Shown: piece after piece, positions 37,788 through 45,885 of the stretch
Layout of the letters: each line of letters opens with the position of its first letter
How positions within the stretch are numbered: the first letter of the stretch is position 1
Virus record (IMG/VR): IMGVR_UViG_3300035661_000056
Span: 1-64,000 of that record
Direction: 5' to 3' (one strand)
Source of the DNA: a virus
DNA length: 64,000 nt
Notes under the pieces: model-generated
What the model was told of the DNA's origin: nothing
Seen by the model: only the letters and a program-made list of their open reading frames with translations
The model's database searches: none
Made by a program: the position numbers and the translations under genes

Positions 37788-37947
37788 GTCTTAAAAGATA
37801 TTCTACTACACGTTCTGGCTCTAGACGAAATACTTGGTCTGGTGTATCTCCTCCAAATGCTGTATTTTCTCCATGCCACCATTGTTCTACTAGTTCAGCT
37901 GAACCAACTAGGGCTAATACTACCTTATCTAAGTCATATTCTATCAT
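37771..37947 (-). CDS. DUF2384-like (Xre/MbcA/ParS toxin-binding) small protein
   Basis: A 58-residue protein. The pattern LVGSAELVEQWWHGENTAF followed by GGDTPDQVFRLEPERVVEYL matches the C-terminal domain of MbcA/ParS/Xre antitoxins (WL.tPn.aLgG.tP.ell...G...V...L), but no DNA-binding domain precedes it. It starts with an ATGA overlap with the helicase stop and ends inside the primase start, so it is translated with replication proteins. In that family the domain binds RES-type toxins; here it could be an anti-toxin or an adaptor, an inference only. Confidence 0.65.
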   Translation of the reverse strand: MIEYDLDKVVLALVGSAELVEQWWHGENTAFGGDTPDQVFRLEPERVVEYLLRHVYEQ

Positions 37948-39332
37948 TTTGATTCCCAGGGTAAATCACTAGCAGGTTCATGACCTGTACTAGTATTGTC
38001 ATAGGTTTTCTTACCTTTGGCTTTCTTTTCTTCCTTATTTGGTTTTTCCACTGACTGAGGACTAATTCGTAACGTGTCCCAGTTCATACCACTAGTAAAT
38101 TTCATTTCTTTAGCTCCGCGAATCTTAGTGGTATCGAAACTAATAGCATTATCTTCTTTAGCATTAGCATCTAGAATTAAAGCAACGTCAGCCGCATCTA
38201 GAATACCTTTAGCAAAGCGCGCTTCTCCAGATTCATCAATCTGATAAGGAGATACCACTAGAATATCGTGCTTGCGAGCCATTTCTTTCAGCTTTTTAGA
38301 AACAGTGATTTGTGGTTGCCAGTCAAACTGACTACCCCCTTCGACTACGATCTGATTTAAATAGTCAACTACTGCTACCGTAAAAGAATCCCCAAACTTA
38401 GATTTAATTTTACCTAAATGTAAGTCTAAACTACTTAGGGATAGTGCACGATCATCAATAATAATCATTTGATTATTAGGCTTTAATTCACATTGTTTAA
38501 CTAAAGTTTCTTCGAATCGGTACTGGTCTCTATCTTTTATAAACTGATTGACATATGGTTGAGCATCAATAAACATATCTGCTCTAGCCTTAACAACGCT
38601 TAATATTTCTGCATCTGTTAAAGTTCCATTTTTTAAATTCTGGTGATTTACATTTGCAAGAATACTCATATTACGCTGAAGCGTTTCATGAGCAATCATT
38701 TCAATAGTAAAATAAACACTTGTAAATCCTGCCTCATACTGATTAACTTGTATATTACTACTTACTAAAGATTTACCTGAACCTCTCCTGCCACCAATAA
38801 GTATAAGTTCTTGTCTTGCTCCTCGTACAACTGAATCAAATGTATTATTAAGCCCAAGATATACTGTATTTTTAGCCAACTCATCTGGTTTAACAAATAC
38901 CATGATGTTATTCATACTAAAGACACCTTCAGTAGTTAGAGTTTTTTCATCTAACTTCATCACTATATTAGCTAAATTTTCTTTTATTTCTAGTGTATCG
39001 TATAAGGGCAATTTATCAATAAATTTATCTAGTAAATCTATTGTAGTATTTTGTGTATATAAATCAATTAGAGCATCTAATGCAACTTCTGCAGAAATAT
39101 CTTCCTGATCCGCTAATTTAATAGCTGCTAGCATTTTTTCTGCGGAACTATCTCTAGACGAGGCCTCTAGTTCATCAAAACTAGGTATTGAGCCGTATTT
39201 TTCATAATGTTTACTAATTAGTGCATATACTGATGAATAAGCTGCATCTAAAAAAGATAATTTAAGTTTACTCCAACACTCTAAGTTTGATTCTGATATT
39301 AGCTTATTTAGAAGAGTTGCAGAAATATCCAT
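37944..39332 (-). CDS. Replicative DNA helicase (DnaB-like)
   Basis: A 462-residue RecA-fold helicase. Walker A GGRRGSGKSLV is near residue 180, Walker B-type acid in the VAVVDYLNQI segment near 300, with YFTIEM and KKLKEMARKHDILVVSPYQ as in DnaB family motifs H2-H3. The C-terminus is charged (EEKKAKGKK). It unwinds the fork and should load the primase. The start shares one base with the stop of the upstream gene (TAATG). Confidence 0.92.
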   Translation of the reverse strand: MDISATLLNKLISESNLECWSKLKLSFLDAAYSSVYALISKHYEKYGSIPSFDELEASSRDSSAEKMLAAIKLADQEDISAEVALDALIDLYTQNTTIDLLDKFIDKLPLYDTLEIKENLANIVMKLDEKTLTTEGVFSMNNIMVFVKPDELAKNTVYLGLNNTFDSVVRGARQELILIGGRRGSGKSLVSSNIQVNQYEAGFTSVYFTIEMIAHETLQRNMSILANVNHQNLKNGTLTDAEILSVVKARADMFIDAQPYVNQFIKDRDQYRFEETLVKQCELKPNNQMIIIDDRALSLSSLDLHLGKIKSKFGDSFTVAVVDYLNQIVVEGGSQFDWQPQITVSKKLKEMARKHDILVVSPYQIDESGEARFAKGILDAADVALILDANAKEDNAISFDTTKIRGAKEMKFTSGMNWDTLRISPQSVEKPNKEEKKAKGKKTYDNTSTGHEPASDLPWESK

Positions 39333-39631
39333 TAAGCTACTTTAGATTCGTTGTCAATTATAACCTGGTCTAAAATCTCACTTAATTTATAGAGTATTTC
39401 GCCACGTAATTTTTGTAATTTACTAGCATAGGCAAATTTATCTTCATAGAGTAGACTAAGTTGTTCGTGTGTTATCATACACTGTAATGCAAAATAAATC
39501 AAATCATGAGGTTTGGCGCTATCTGGCATAACTTGCACATTAGCAGACTTTCCATAGTTATTAGTGGCTAACTTTACAATTTCTTCTACTGTAAAAGCAG
39601 TGTCGTCGTTATATGTTATTGTTACGTGCAT
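39332..39631 (-). CDS. Hypothetical protein before the helicase
   Basis: A 99-residue protein with RBS AAGGATGG before ATG and a one-base overlap with the helicase start. N-terminal half beta/alpha (MHVTITYNDDTAFTVEEIVKLA), C-terminal half a long helix with heptads (EDKFAYASKLQKLRGEILYKLSEIL). The place before a replicative helicase suggests a loader or fork factor; no family recognised. A weak promoter (TTGTGA, 16 bases, TATAAA, 39662-39689) lies upstream. Confidence 0.65.
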   Translation of the reverse strand: MHVTITYNDDTAFTVEEIVKLATNNYGKSANVQVMPDSAKPHDLIYFALQCMITHEQLSLLYEDKFAYASKLQKLRGEILYKLSEILDQVIIDNESKVA

Positions 39632-39825
39632 TTACTTCCATCCTTACAAAGATATCATTATTTTATATAACGATACTAAATTTTCACAACTTAATGTAAT
39701 AAACAAGAGCCATTTATGTCTAGTATATTATGTTAAAGTACAATTCCCTACCTTTGACTGAAATTCTACTTTAGCATCACAATTTTGACATCATATATAA
39801 ACTAAATTGAATCTGGCCTTCTTCA

Positions 39826-39866
39826 AGAAGGAAAGGCCAGGAGCTACTACTAAACTCCTGGCCCTT
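39826..39866 (-). terminator. Terminator after the D5-like gene
   Basis: Arms GGCCAGGAG (39835-39843) and CTCCTGGCC (39855-39863); on the minus strand a pyrimidine-rich TTTCCTTCTT tract follows. It lies 13 bases past the stop at 39879. Confidence 0.75.
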
Positions 39867-39878
39867 TAATCCTTGCAA

Positions 39879-40625
39879 TTAAGCAGTAGTTTTACCTTCA
39901 GCTTTTGCTTTTTTAGCTTGACCATCGTAGTCGGCAACTTTAATACCACGACGAGTTAGTAGTGTTTTAATACCCCTAGGACTCTTATCCACAGCTACAG
40001 CAATTTCATCTACAGTCATGGATTTAATAGAATCACCTAGAGCATCAACCGGGTCTACTGTATTCTTTGCGTGACTTTCTTTTTGTGCAGGAATTTTTTC
40101 GATCATACCTTTACGAGACAGGCTCAGGGCTTTACCACGCACACTAGCAATAGTTTTGTTAAGAGCCGTAGCAATGTCTTCAATAAAACTACCCGCTTTA
40201 ACCATTTTAACAAATGTAGCTTCTTCACTTTCGCTATACTTTGTTGCCACTTCAATTTTATCTGCTGGGCGAACAAAAGAAGTCAATTCTAGAGCTAGTA
40301 GTTTACCTTGAACCTGTTTTGCACTGAAATTACCCGGGAATTGTTCGGCAATTTCTTTATAAGTTAACTTTCCTGCATTTGCCTGTACAAAAGTAGCTAG
40401 TGCGCTACTTTCTTCAGTAGTAAAAGTAGGTGCTTTAGTTGTAGCCATGCTAGCAACTTCACGGTCTAATTGACGTAGTTTAGACGCAACAGAGCGGGTA
40501 GTTACTCCTAGTGTTTCTGCAGCTTGTTCTACAAGCGCTACACTGACTGGAGATGTGTTACCTACAATACTAAGTAGAGTAGATACTGATTCGTTATTCC
40601 ATTTTTTAGATTTAGTTTCGGTCAT
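39879..40625 (-). CDS. DNA-binding regulator with helix-turn-helix repeats (T5 D5-like)
   Basis: A 248-residue protein with four similar helix-turn-helix segments: LGVTTRSVASKLRQLDR (near 40), FPGNFSAKQVQGKLLALEL (near 95), LNKTIASVRGKALSLSRKG (near 155) and VDKSPRGIKTLLTRRGIKV (near 212). Ends of the repeats are joined by charged linkers, and the tail is basic. By order and repeat plan it corresponds to the T5 D5 DNA-binding protein, which controls early and late transcription. The start overlaps the ligase fragment stop by four bases. Confidence 0.72.
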   Translation of the reverse strand: MTETKSKKWNNESVSTLLSIVGNTSPVSVALVEQAAETLGVTTRSVASKLRQLDREVASMATTKAPTFTTEESSALATFVQANAGKLTYKEIAEQFPGNFSAKQVQGKLLALELTSFVRPADKIEVATKYSESEEATFVKMVKAGSFIEDIATALNKTIASVRGKALSLSRKGMIEKIPAQKESHAKNTVDPVDALGDSIKSMTVDEIAVAVDKSPRGIKTLLTRRGIKVADYDGQAKKAKAEGKTTA

Positions 40626-41377
40626 TTTTGTTTCTCTTTCAGAAGATCATTTAGATCAGTTATAATTGTTATGCCGTAGGCTACGGCTTTATTGCGCTTT
40701 GTTGAACCTTTGCCCTCTTCGTCTATTAGATAATCAATTGTTTTAGTTACTGAATCTACTAGAATGAATCCTGCGGCAGATAGCGCTCCCTCTGCGTCGG
40801 ATTTCTTTTTATAGGACTTTAATTTTCCTGTAATACAAACACGTTTTGCATTTGTATCTTTCACTTGTATATTACCATCAAAAGTAAACGGTAAAAACTC
40901 TTTTAGTTCTTGGTACTCTGTACGAACCCAATTTAATAGATTCTCAGTCACCTTAGCACCTAGACCTGCTATCTTGCAGGTTTCTTCGTTAATTTCATCA
41001 ATGCTAGTTACTACAGTAGCAATCTTCTTGCTTGCTGTTATCCCTACTAAGGGTATACCAAAACTAGCTAAAACAACGTCAAGAGATGCTGATTTAGCTC
41101 TCTCAATCTCGTCTAGCAATTTAATTGCTAGCTTTTCACCGATAATGCCCGCTAATTCATCCTTATCAAGGTAGAATAATTCGGTTAAATCAGCCAGATT
41201 AAGTTTTTCGATTGTAACCTTACCTAAGCCCTTAATGCTAAGTGTTTTAGCAAAATGTTCTACTTGCTTATTCAGGCGAGCATCACAGGCAGTATTTTTA
41301 CAAAAAATCTGATCGTTTACCCACACTAAGGTTGACGAACATGCTGGGCATAAAGTTGGTATGTTAATATCTTGCAT
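40622..41377 (-). CDS. NAD-dependent DNA ligase, C-terminal subunit (zinc finger, HhH, BRCT)
   Basis: A 251-residue protein with a four-Cys zinc finger (CPACSSTLVW, then FCKNTACDARL), a helix-hairpin-helix region (residues 45-150) and a C-terminal BRCT domain (KRVCITGKLKSYKKKSDAEGAL). Together with the separate N-terminal subunit at 41572-42516 it makes a complete ligase. T5-like phages are known for such a two-gene ligase. It has its own promoter at 41400-41428. Confidence 0.92.
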   Translation of the reverse strand: MQDINIPTLCPACSSTLVWVNDQIFCKNTACDARLNKQVEHFAKTLSIKGLGKVTIEKLNLADLTELFYLDKDELAGIIGEKLAIKLLDEIERAKSASLDVVLASFGIPLVGITASKKIATVVTSIDEINEETCKIAGLGAKVTENLLNWVRTEYQELKEFLPFTFDGNIQVKDTNAKRVCITGKLKSYKKKSDAEGALSAAGFILVDSVTKTIDYLIDEEGKGSTKRNKAVAYGITIITDLNDLLKEKQK

Positions 41378-41399
41378 TACTATCTCGTTTTGTTCATAT

Positions 41400-41428
41400 A
41401 TTATAAATCATTAGGGAACGCTTCGCAA
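41400..41428 (-). promoter_or_regulatory. Minus-strand promoter (ACTTG family) before ligase C-part
   Basis: TTGCGA (41423-41428) and TATAAT (41400-41405), 17 bases apart, preceded by AAC. It reads into 40622-41377 and the D5-like gene. Confidence 0.82.
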
Positions 41429-41571
41429 GTTCATTTTTCTGATGGTATTAAGTTGTCACTTTATGCGCCTTAAATATTGGTTTATAAATATCTATTGTCA
41501 TAGTTACTTCGTATAGCTTATTACAGTATAAGTTAGGTAACCTGTTAGTATAGATTATATTGCCTATTACT

Positions 41572-42516
41572 CTAATCTACTCGGTGAATAATCTTAGGTA
41601 TTACCTCACCACCCATTATTATAGCAACCGTACAGCCTACTCTAAGGTCAAGCATTTCAATATATCTTGGATTATTCAAAGTAGCTCTAGATACCAGCTT
41701 ATCTCCAATATATACAGGTTTTAGAATAGCAGTAGGGGTAACCTTACCAGAGCGACCAGTGTTCCACTCTACGCCTAGTAGTTCTGTCTCAACAGCTTCT
41801 TTACGAACCTTAATTGCATAAGCTCCACGAGGAAATTTCGCTGTGTACCCAAGAGCTTCAAACTCTGCATTACTGTTCACTCGATGTACAATACCATCAG
41901 TCTCATAGATTAAGTCTAATTCTGGAGTACATACTGTACTAAATCCAACTGATTCTAGAAATTGCATATCTTTACGATATGTACTAAACTGGAAAGGATA
42001 GACACCATATGCAAAGAAACTAATTGCACGTAAGCAAAATTCACTAGAGTCTTTTAAGTTAAGAGCACCTGCTGCGTAATTGCGGCTATTTTCAATATGT
42101 TTTGGAGCAACAACTTCTCCAGTCACTTGAAGCACACCCTTAGCGCTAATCTGTAGAGGAACCAAATTTTTTCTAGCGATAACATGTTCAGTGATATCCC
42201 TACCCTCTACACCATCACCTCTAGTTAATACTCGGACTAATTTCCCTTCTAAGTATAAAATAGATATAGCAGCACCATCTAGTTTAAGGCTAGGAATACA
42301 GTCATATCCCTCTAGTGGACGCTTTTGCTCTCCTTCGTAGTATTTCTGTAGACTCCACATGGGAAATAAGTGCCTGCACGTATTTCCATGTTGTTTTGCT
42401 CCAATTTTGGAGTACCCAATAGACTCAGATAGAAGATCAAACTCCTCATCACTGATAATAGGCTCTCCCATATAGTATTTAACGGACGCTTCATCTAAAT
42501 ATTCTTTAATGTTCAT
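41572..42516 (-). CDS. NAD-dependent DNA ligase, N-terminal subunit (adenylation and OB)
   Basis: A 314-residue protein. YYMGEPIISDEEFD near residue 15 is the NAD-binding Ia-type segment (Y..G.P..sD.eyD), SLKLDGAA near 97 holds the adenylated Lys (KxDG), LTRGDGVEGRDIT follows, and AIKVRKEAVETELLGVEWNTGRSGKVTP is motif IV/V to OB-fold. It ends at the OB-fold border (IMGGEVIPKI), where intact bacterial ligases go on to the zinc finger. The rest is encoded separately at 40622-41377. Confidence 0.93.
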   Translation of the reverse strand: MNIKEYLDEASVKYYMGEPIISDEEFDLLSESIGYSKIGAKQHGNTCRHLFPMWSLQKYYEGEQKRPLEGYDCIPSLKLDGAAISILYLEGKLVRVLTRGDGVEGRDITEHVIARKNLVPLQISAKGVLQVTGEVVAPKHIENSRNYAAGALNLKDSSEFCLRAISFFAYGVYPFQFSTYRKDMQFLESVGFSTVCTPELDLIYETDGIVHRVNSNAEFEALGYTAKFPRGAYAIKVRKEAVETELLGVEWNTGRSGKVTPTAILKPVYIGDKLVSRATLNNPRYIEMLDLRVGCTVAIIMGGEVIPKIIHRVD

Positions 42517-42531
42517 AAGATATATTATATA

Positions 42532-42828
42532 CTAAACAATCGGACTATTCAAGTCAATAATTTTGTCACTAAAATATGTACTGATTGCTTCTATTGCTTC
42601 TTCCTTTGATACTATCTCTAGTAATCCGTCAAGTAGTGAGTATATATTACTCATTGAGGCAAGCATACTTACGCCCTCTTTAGAAGGTAGGTACTCTCCC
42701 TCATAACTAAGAAAATATTTTCTTATGTGTATATACTGTTCTCCGCGAAACTCACTGCAAACTAACCTTAATTGGTATGCTTTAGCTTCATTTTCATAGA
42801 TAGTTTTTTCATAAAGTTCTTTATGCAT
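42532..42828 (-). CDS. PC4-like single-stranded DNA-binding transcription cofactor
   Basis: A 98-residue protein. The strand pattern YQLRLVCSEFRGEQYIHIRKYFLSYEGEYLPSKEGVSM is that of the PC4/p15 core (VR.F.Gk.yvdIReYy...ge..PgkkGIsL), followed by a helix. PC4 proteins bind ssDNA as dimers and stimulate transcription, and T5 encodes a homologue in the same cluster. It could connect replication and late transcription here. Confidence 0.75.
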   Translation of the reverse strand: MHKELYEKTIYENEAKAYQLRLVCSEFRGEQYIHIRKYFLSYEGEYLPSKEGVSMLASMSNIYSLLDGLLEIVSKEEAIEAISTYFSDKIIDLNSPIV

Positions 42829-42954
42829 TAGGAATACCTCTCATTTTAAGTTCCCTTTGCATATCCAACATTTTGTATCAATAATCATAATAATACCATT
42901 CATTATACAGACAATAAATAAGTATATACAGTATACTTTGACTGCTACATATAG

Positions 42955-43572
42955 CTATATTCTTACTCCTAGTTTACGTAGGTGTTCTAGAGAAGCTAGC
43001 TCATAGCTTTCAGTATATGCGTATTGTTTCCACTTATCTGCCAGAAGCCAGATACGGTATACATAACCATACCTAGAATCCTCTATTTCTCTATCAATTC
43101 TAGCAATAGAGTCATACCTAGCGGAATACACTGTTTCACCAATCGAGAAACGATTTCGTATAGCCTCATCAGGTAATAGTTCTGGCTTAAAGTAGTCATG
43201 GGAACTTGCACGTAGTGGTACAGCATATTTTTCAAGTATATTTTTAATAAATAAAGCTGACCTAAATGTTAAACGTGTTAGCGAATCAATTGTAGCTCCT
43301 TCTAAGTATTCACTAATTATAAATACTACTTCATCAGTTGTGGCAGGTTTTCCTCGTAGAGCAGCCCTACGTTCTGCATCTTTAATTTTCTTTTCTTTGT
43401 ATTTTTCGATAAGGTTGGCAAGCCTTGTAACATTATAAGAAATGCCAAGTATTTGGCAAGCTTCTTTTTTTGTACAGGGTTTGCCCTCTTTAGGTTCAAG
43501 TAACGAAATAACCTTATCCATATGTACATCATCTAGACGTTCCTCTTCACTTTTTGCGCGTCTTGTTGCCAT
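42955..43572 (-). CDS. Helix-turn-helix DNA-binding protein
   Basis: A 205-residue protein. An N-terminal segment (CTKKEACQILGISYNVTRLANLIEKY, about residues 33-58) reads as a helix-turn-helix that detects a target sequence; it is followed by a charged helix (KEKKIKDAERRAALRG) and a second HTH-like part (SLTRLTFRSALFIKNIL). The last 60 residues form a beta-rich domain with IGETVYSARYDSIARI and WLLADKWKQYAYTE. Probably a phage transcription regulator or terminase-like adaptor. It has its own promoter. Confidence 0.65.
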   Translation of the reverse strand: MATRRAKSEEERLDDVHMDKVISLLEPKEGKPCTKKEACQILGISYNVTRLANLIEKYKEKKIKDAERRAALRGKPATTDEVVFIISEYLEGATIDSLTRLTFRSALFIKNILEKYAVPLRASSHDYFKPELLPDEAIRNRFSIGETVYSARYDSIARIDREIEDSRYGYVYRIWLLADKWKQYAYTESYELASLEHLRKLGVRI

Positions 43573-43590
43573 AATTTTCCTTAAAAGATT

Positions 43591-43619
43591 ATTATAATAC
43601 TTTTAGTATATGAAAACAA
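43591..43619 (-). promoter_or_regulatory. Minus-strand promoter before 42955-43572
   Basis: TTGTTT (43614-43619) and TATAAT (43591-43596), 17 bases apart. It lies immediately after the glutaredoxin gene. Confidence 0.7.
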
Positions 43620-43625
43620 GGGTAT

Positions 43626-43880
43626 TTAATCGTACCTTAAGAAGTGTTGTAATTTATCAAAATCTCCGATATAAGTACTTCCCTCAAAGATCTGAGGGAC
43701 AGATTTTGCATTAGGCACCCGTTCTTTTAGTTTTACTACTGGAACATAAATTTTATCTTCTTCTTGTTTTTGTCCAATATTAAGAATGAGCTCAAGGTAG
43801 GTATGGCCCTTGGACTTTATAAGAGCCTTAGCTTGCTCACAGTAAGTACACCCTGGTTGTGTATAGATAGTGAAAATCAT
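43626..43880 (-). CDS. Glutaredoxin / NrdH-like redoxin
   Basis: An 84-residue thioredoxin-fold protein with the active-site CTYC in IYTQPGCTYCEQAKALI and the SVPQIFEGSTYIGDFDKL segment, with cis-Pro and a glutathione or substrate loop. It supplies electrons for the ribonucleotide reductase whose C-terminal Cys pair must be re-reduced. Its ATG overlaps the previous small gene's stop by four bases. Confidence 0.93.
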   Translation of the reverse strand: MIFTIYTQPGCTYCEQAKALIKSKGHTYLELILNIGQKQEEDKIYVPVVKLKERVPNAKSVPQIFEGSTYIGDFDKLQHFLRYD

Positions 43881-44026
43881 GTTAAAATTACCACCAAAAT
43901 AGGTTCTTGCATAATCTGTATAGCCTTTAGTAGGGTTGATTCAATAATAAAATTTTGCAGGTTTGGCGCAGGCATATTTTCTTTGGTAGTATTAAGGCCG
44001 AGTACGAGATAGCAATCATAACCCAA
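43877..44026 (-). CDS. Small protein upstream of glutaredoxin (start uncertain)
   Basis: A frame of about 49 residues from a TTG at 44026 (GYDCYLVLGLNTTKENMPAP...), ending with TGA that overlaps the glutaredoxin ATG. An internal ATG at 43969 with AAAGA ahead would give 31 residues. The stop-start coupling supports expression, but the 5' end cannot be fixed. Unknown family. Confidence 0.45.
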   Translation of the reverse strand: MGYDCYLVLGLNTTKENMPAPNLQNFIIESTLLKAIQIMQEPILVVILT

Positions 44027-44066
44027 TATTAGCAGATATGTAAAATACAACCATCTGTTATTTTAT

Positions 44067-44106
44067 ATAGCGGGAAACTATACACGTATGTATAGTTTCC
44101 CGCTAT
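44067..44106. repeat. 17-base perfect inverted repeat
   Basis: Arms 44067-44083 and 44090-44106 are exact complements around a six-base centre; core GGGAAACTA. No T tract follows, so it is not a standard terminator. A related core, GGAAACTA, is in the repeat at 60865-60901. Confidence 0.85.
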
Positions 44107-44154
44107 AGTTGCTAGCACTTTATCTACTATTGAAATTATACTCATTTAATAATG

Positions 44155-44177
44155 AAAAAGGCAGCCGAAGCTGCCTA
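44155..44177 (-). terminator. Terminator with UUCG tetraloop
   Basis: On the minus strand GGCAGC-TTCG-GCTGCC (44160-44175) is followed by TTTTT. It lies three bases after the stop at 44181. Confidence 0.92.
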
Positions 44178-44180
44178 GTA

Positions 44181-44534
44181 TTAGGAAAATACGCTAACCA
44201 GGTAAGCGGCTGCTTTACCTGTAAGTTTGCTAAGAATTTCATCATCAGCAGTCTTACCGCGTCCTTCGATCAATTCCTTGAGGGCAGCAATTTGTGCTTC
44301 TTTTGAAACACGAGGAGCTTTATCTCCTGATTTAGTGGACGTACCTTTAGTACCTGCCACTACGTCTTTCTTTACGTAAACTCCTGCTTGAACTAGTACT
44401 TGACGTACACCATTGGCAGATTGCTCCATATCTTCTGCAATTTCTTTTACCAATTCAGTAGAATTTTCGGCTGTAGGTTCTCCTGCCAGGTATGCTTCAA
44501 TTACTTGTTTCTTTTGTTCGTCGGTCCAGGCCAT
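44181..44534 (-). CDS. Small DNA-binding-like protein (phage regulator)
   Basis: A 117-residue protein. Residues 1-55 (MAWTDEQKKQVIEAYLAGEPTAENSTELVKEIAEDMEQSANGVRQVL) resemble the HTH repeats of the D5-like protein: an acidic helix, then EQSANGVRQVLVQAGVYV as a recognition-like helix. A basic linker (KGTSTKSGDKAPRVSKEAQ) leads to a C-terminal helical pair. It has a strong terminator, suggesting high expression. A role in transcription control is inferred. Confidence 0.62.
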   Translation of the reverse strand: MAWTDEQKKQVIEAYLAGEPTAENSTELVKEIAEDMEQSANGVRQVLVQAGVYVKKDVVAGTKGTSTKSGDKAPRVSKEAQIAALKELIEGRGKTADDEILSKLTGKAAAYLVSVFS

Positions 44535-44563
44535 TTTATATGTCTTTCTAGGTTTGTGGTTGA

Positions 44564-44638
44564 TGGTGCTCTCGTCCAGAATCGAACTGAATTCTCAGGT
44601 TTACAAGACCCGTACATCGCCAGCAATGCTTCAAGAGC
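44564..44638 (-). tRNA. tRNA-Thr(TGT)
   Basis: Cloverleaf on the minus strand: acceptor GCTCTTG/CGAGAGC, anticodon stem CGGGT/ACCTG around loop CTTGTAA, T arm with loop TTCGATT, discriminator A and encoded CCA. Confidence 0.9.
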
Positions 44639-44644
44639 TATAAA

Positions 44645-44917
44645 TTAAACTGCTTCTTTAACAACATTAGTCATTTTACTTGGGTCAAAGCGACGATAGC
44701 GATTTTTTAGGTCATATTTAACTAGCAATGTGTTTACATTAGCTAAATATTCATCACGCAATTTGCCAAGTTCTTGACAGTATAATACTTGATCTTCTAC
44801 TGATAGTTCGCTCAAATCAGTACCCTCAAACATTGTTGACGGGCTAATAATCGGCGAAATAACTCGATTAGATGTACTACCATCAGATTTAGTATATGTA
44901 AAAGAAATAATATTCAT
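44645..44917 (-). CDS. Hypothetical phage protein
   Basis: 90 residues from the ATG at 44917 (MNIISFTYTKSDGSTSNR). A longer frame up to 44974 would begin in the -35 box of the promoter at 44946-44974, so it is rejected. Beta-rich start, then GTDLSELSVEDQVLYCQEL and a C-terminal YRRFDPSKMTNVVKEAV, which looks like a conserved basic end. Family not recognised. Confidence 0.7.
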   Translation of the reverse strand: MNIISFTYTKSDGSTSNRVISPIISPSTMFEGTDLSELSVEDQVLYCQELGKLRDEYLANVNTLLVKYDLKNRYRRFDPSKMTNVVKEAV

Positions 44918-44945
44918 AAAGACTGCTTTTTCTGTATAAAGAATA

Positions 44946-44974
44946 ATTATACTATGAAATAGTGTGTAAATCAA
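44946..44974 (-). promoter_or_regulatory. Minus-strand promoter (ACTTG family)
   Basis: TTGATT (44969-44974) and TATAAT (44946-44951), 17 bases apart, preceded by AC. It drives the 90-residue gene, tRNA-Thr and the HTH gene. Confidence 0.85.
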
Positions 44975-44983
44975 GTATAAATT

Positions 44984-45247
44984 TTACGTTTTACTATATA
45001 AACCTTTATATAAGCTATCACGAAAACGATCTCCAAAACTTGGTACAATACAACTAAGGAAGATTAAAGGGGCAATAATTGTATTACTAATGAAAAATAT
45101 TGCTACTAGCAAAAATACTGATAATATATCCTTACCGGTATTTTTGCGCTCTTTTAAAATAACAGGTAAAACTAATTCGTATAAAGAGGTAAAACTAGTA
45201 GTTATTGCAAAAATTGCGTACCAAAAAATATACTCAGTCATGGGCAT
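44984..45247 (-). CDS. Small integral membrane protein
   Basis: An 87-residue protein with two hydrophobic segments (TEYIFWYAIFAITTSFTSLY and DILSVFLLVAIFFISNTIIAPLIFL). Starts at ATG 45247 or the second ATG at 45241; both overlap the stop of the upstream gene. It ends in a basic, Tyr-rich tail (RDSLYKGLYSKT). Possibly a superinfection or envelope-modifying protein; unknown. Confidence 0.65.
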   Translation of the reverse strand: MPMTEYIFWYAIFAITTSFTSLYELVLPVILKERKNTGKDILSVFLLVAIFFISNTIIAPLIFLSCIVPSFGDRFRDSLYKGLYSKT

Positions 45248-45623
45248 TTATATTTGCACGACAAAAGATTGAGTACATACTTTTGTCTTTATTAACTACT
45301 AGAGTGTAGGGTCTATCCTTACGAGAGTTAGACAGAGCTGCACTTGCTATAGCAGCATTGGATGACATAATGTCTTTATCAAATCTACCAGTAAATTGTT
45401 TAATAAGCTGCGCGGTACGTTTCCAGGTAGCAGACCACATACGAGTAGTAGGAGTCTTACGTCGATACACTACATTTTTCATAGCAATTTTAACTTGCTC
45501 ATTATTAGGCTGTTTTTTTAATGTTTTAGCCAATTTACGAAGACGATTAGTCTCCCATACACGTGAAGCTCTATACCTAGTTAGGTACATTTCCATACTT
45601 TTTCCACGAGATTGTTTAGCCAT
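45234..45623 (-). CDS. Basic hypothetical protein
   Basis: A 129-residue, strongly basic protein (MAKQSRGKSMEMYLTRYRASRVWETNRLRKLAKTLKKQPNN...). The KLAKTLKKQPNNEQVKIAMKN segment is a pattern of small phage proteins that may bind nucleic acid. It overlaps both neighbours. Function unknown. Confidence 0.65.
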   Translation of the reverse strand: MAKQSRGKSMEMYLTRYRASRVWETNRLRKLAKTLKKQPNNEQVKIAMKNVVYRRKTPTTRMWSATWKRTAQLIKQFTGRFDKDIMSSNAAIASAALSNSRKDRPYTLVVNKDKSMYSIFCRANINAHD

Positions 45624-45885
45624 TTACTATATTCCTTTTAAGAATAAAAATTTGACCTAGAGTACTTGGATAGGTAAGTACTGTAAGTGTAATTAGACCT
45701 AATTTACTAAATTCATTCATTAGTAGTATTACTGCTTGATTAGATATTTTAGGTATACCTACTTCCATAAATTCTAGACTTATTGAATCTAACAGTTTAG
45801 GGTCAAGTATGGTATCAGTATACGGAATTAGATCTAATATTTTTGGTAGAGGATTAGCTACTATATCCTTCAACGAGTTTTTCAT
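45616..45885 (-). CDS. Hypothetical protein
   Basis: An 89-residue protein, hydrophobic and mainly helical, with ILLMNEFSKLGLITLTVLTYP near the C-terminus. It overlaps the upstream gene by 32 bases and the downstream gene by eight, so it belongs to a run of coupled small genes. No family recognised. Confidence 0.55.
   Translation of the reverse strand: MKNSLKDIVANPLPKILDLIPYTDTILDPKLLDSISLEFMEVGIPKISNQAVILLMNEFSKLGLITLTVLTYPSTLGQIFILKRNIVNG

Noticed and set aside
38902-39108. Plus-strand frames opposite the replication genes (for example 28404-28700, 28866-29279, 35780-36160)
   Set aside because: They are shadows of well-supported minus-strand genes and have no promoters or ribosome binding sites.
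42829-42954. Short frame MNGIIMIIDTKCWICKGNLK before the PC4-like gene
   Set aside because: A CxxC is present, but 20 codons with no good start signal are not enough for a call.
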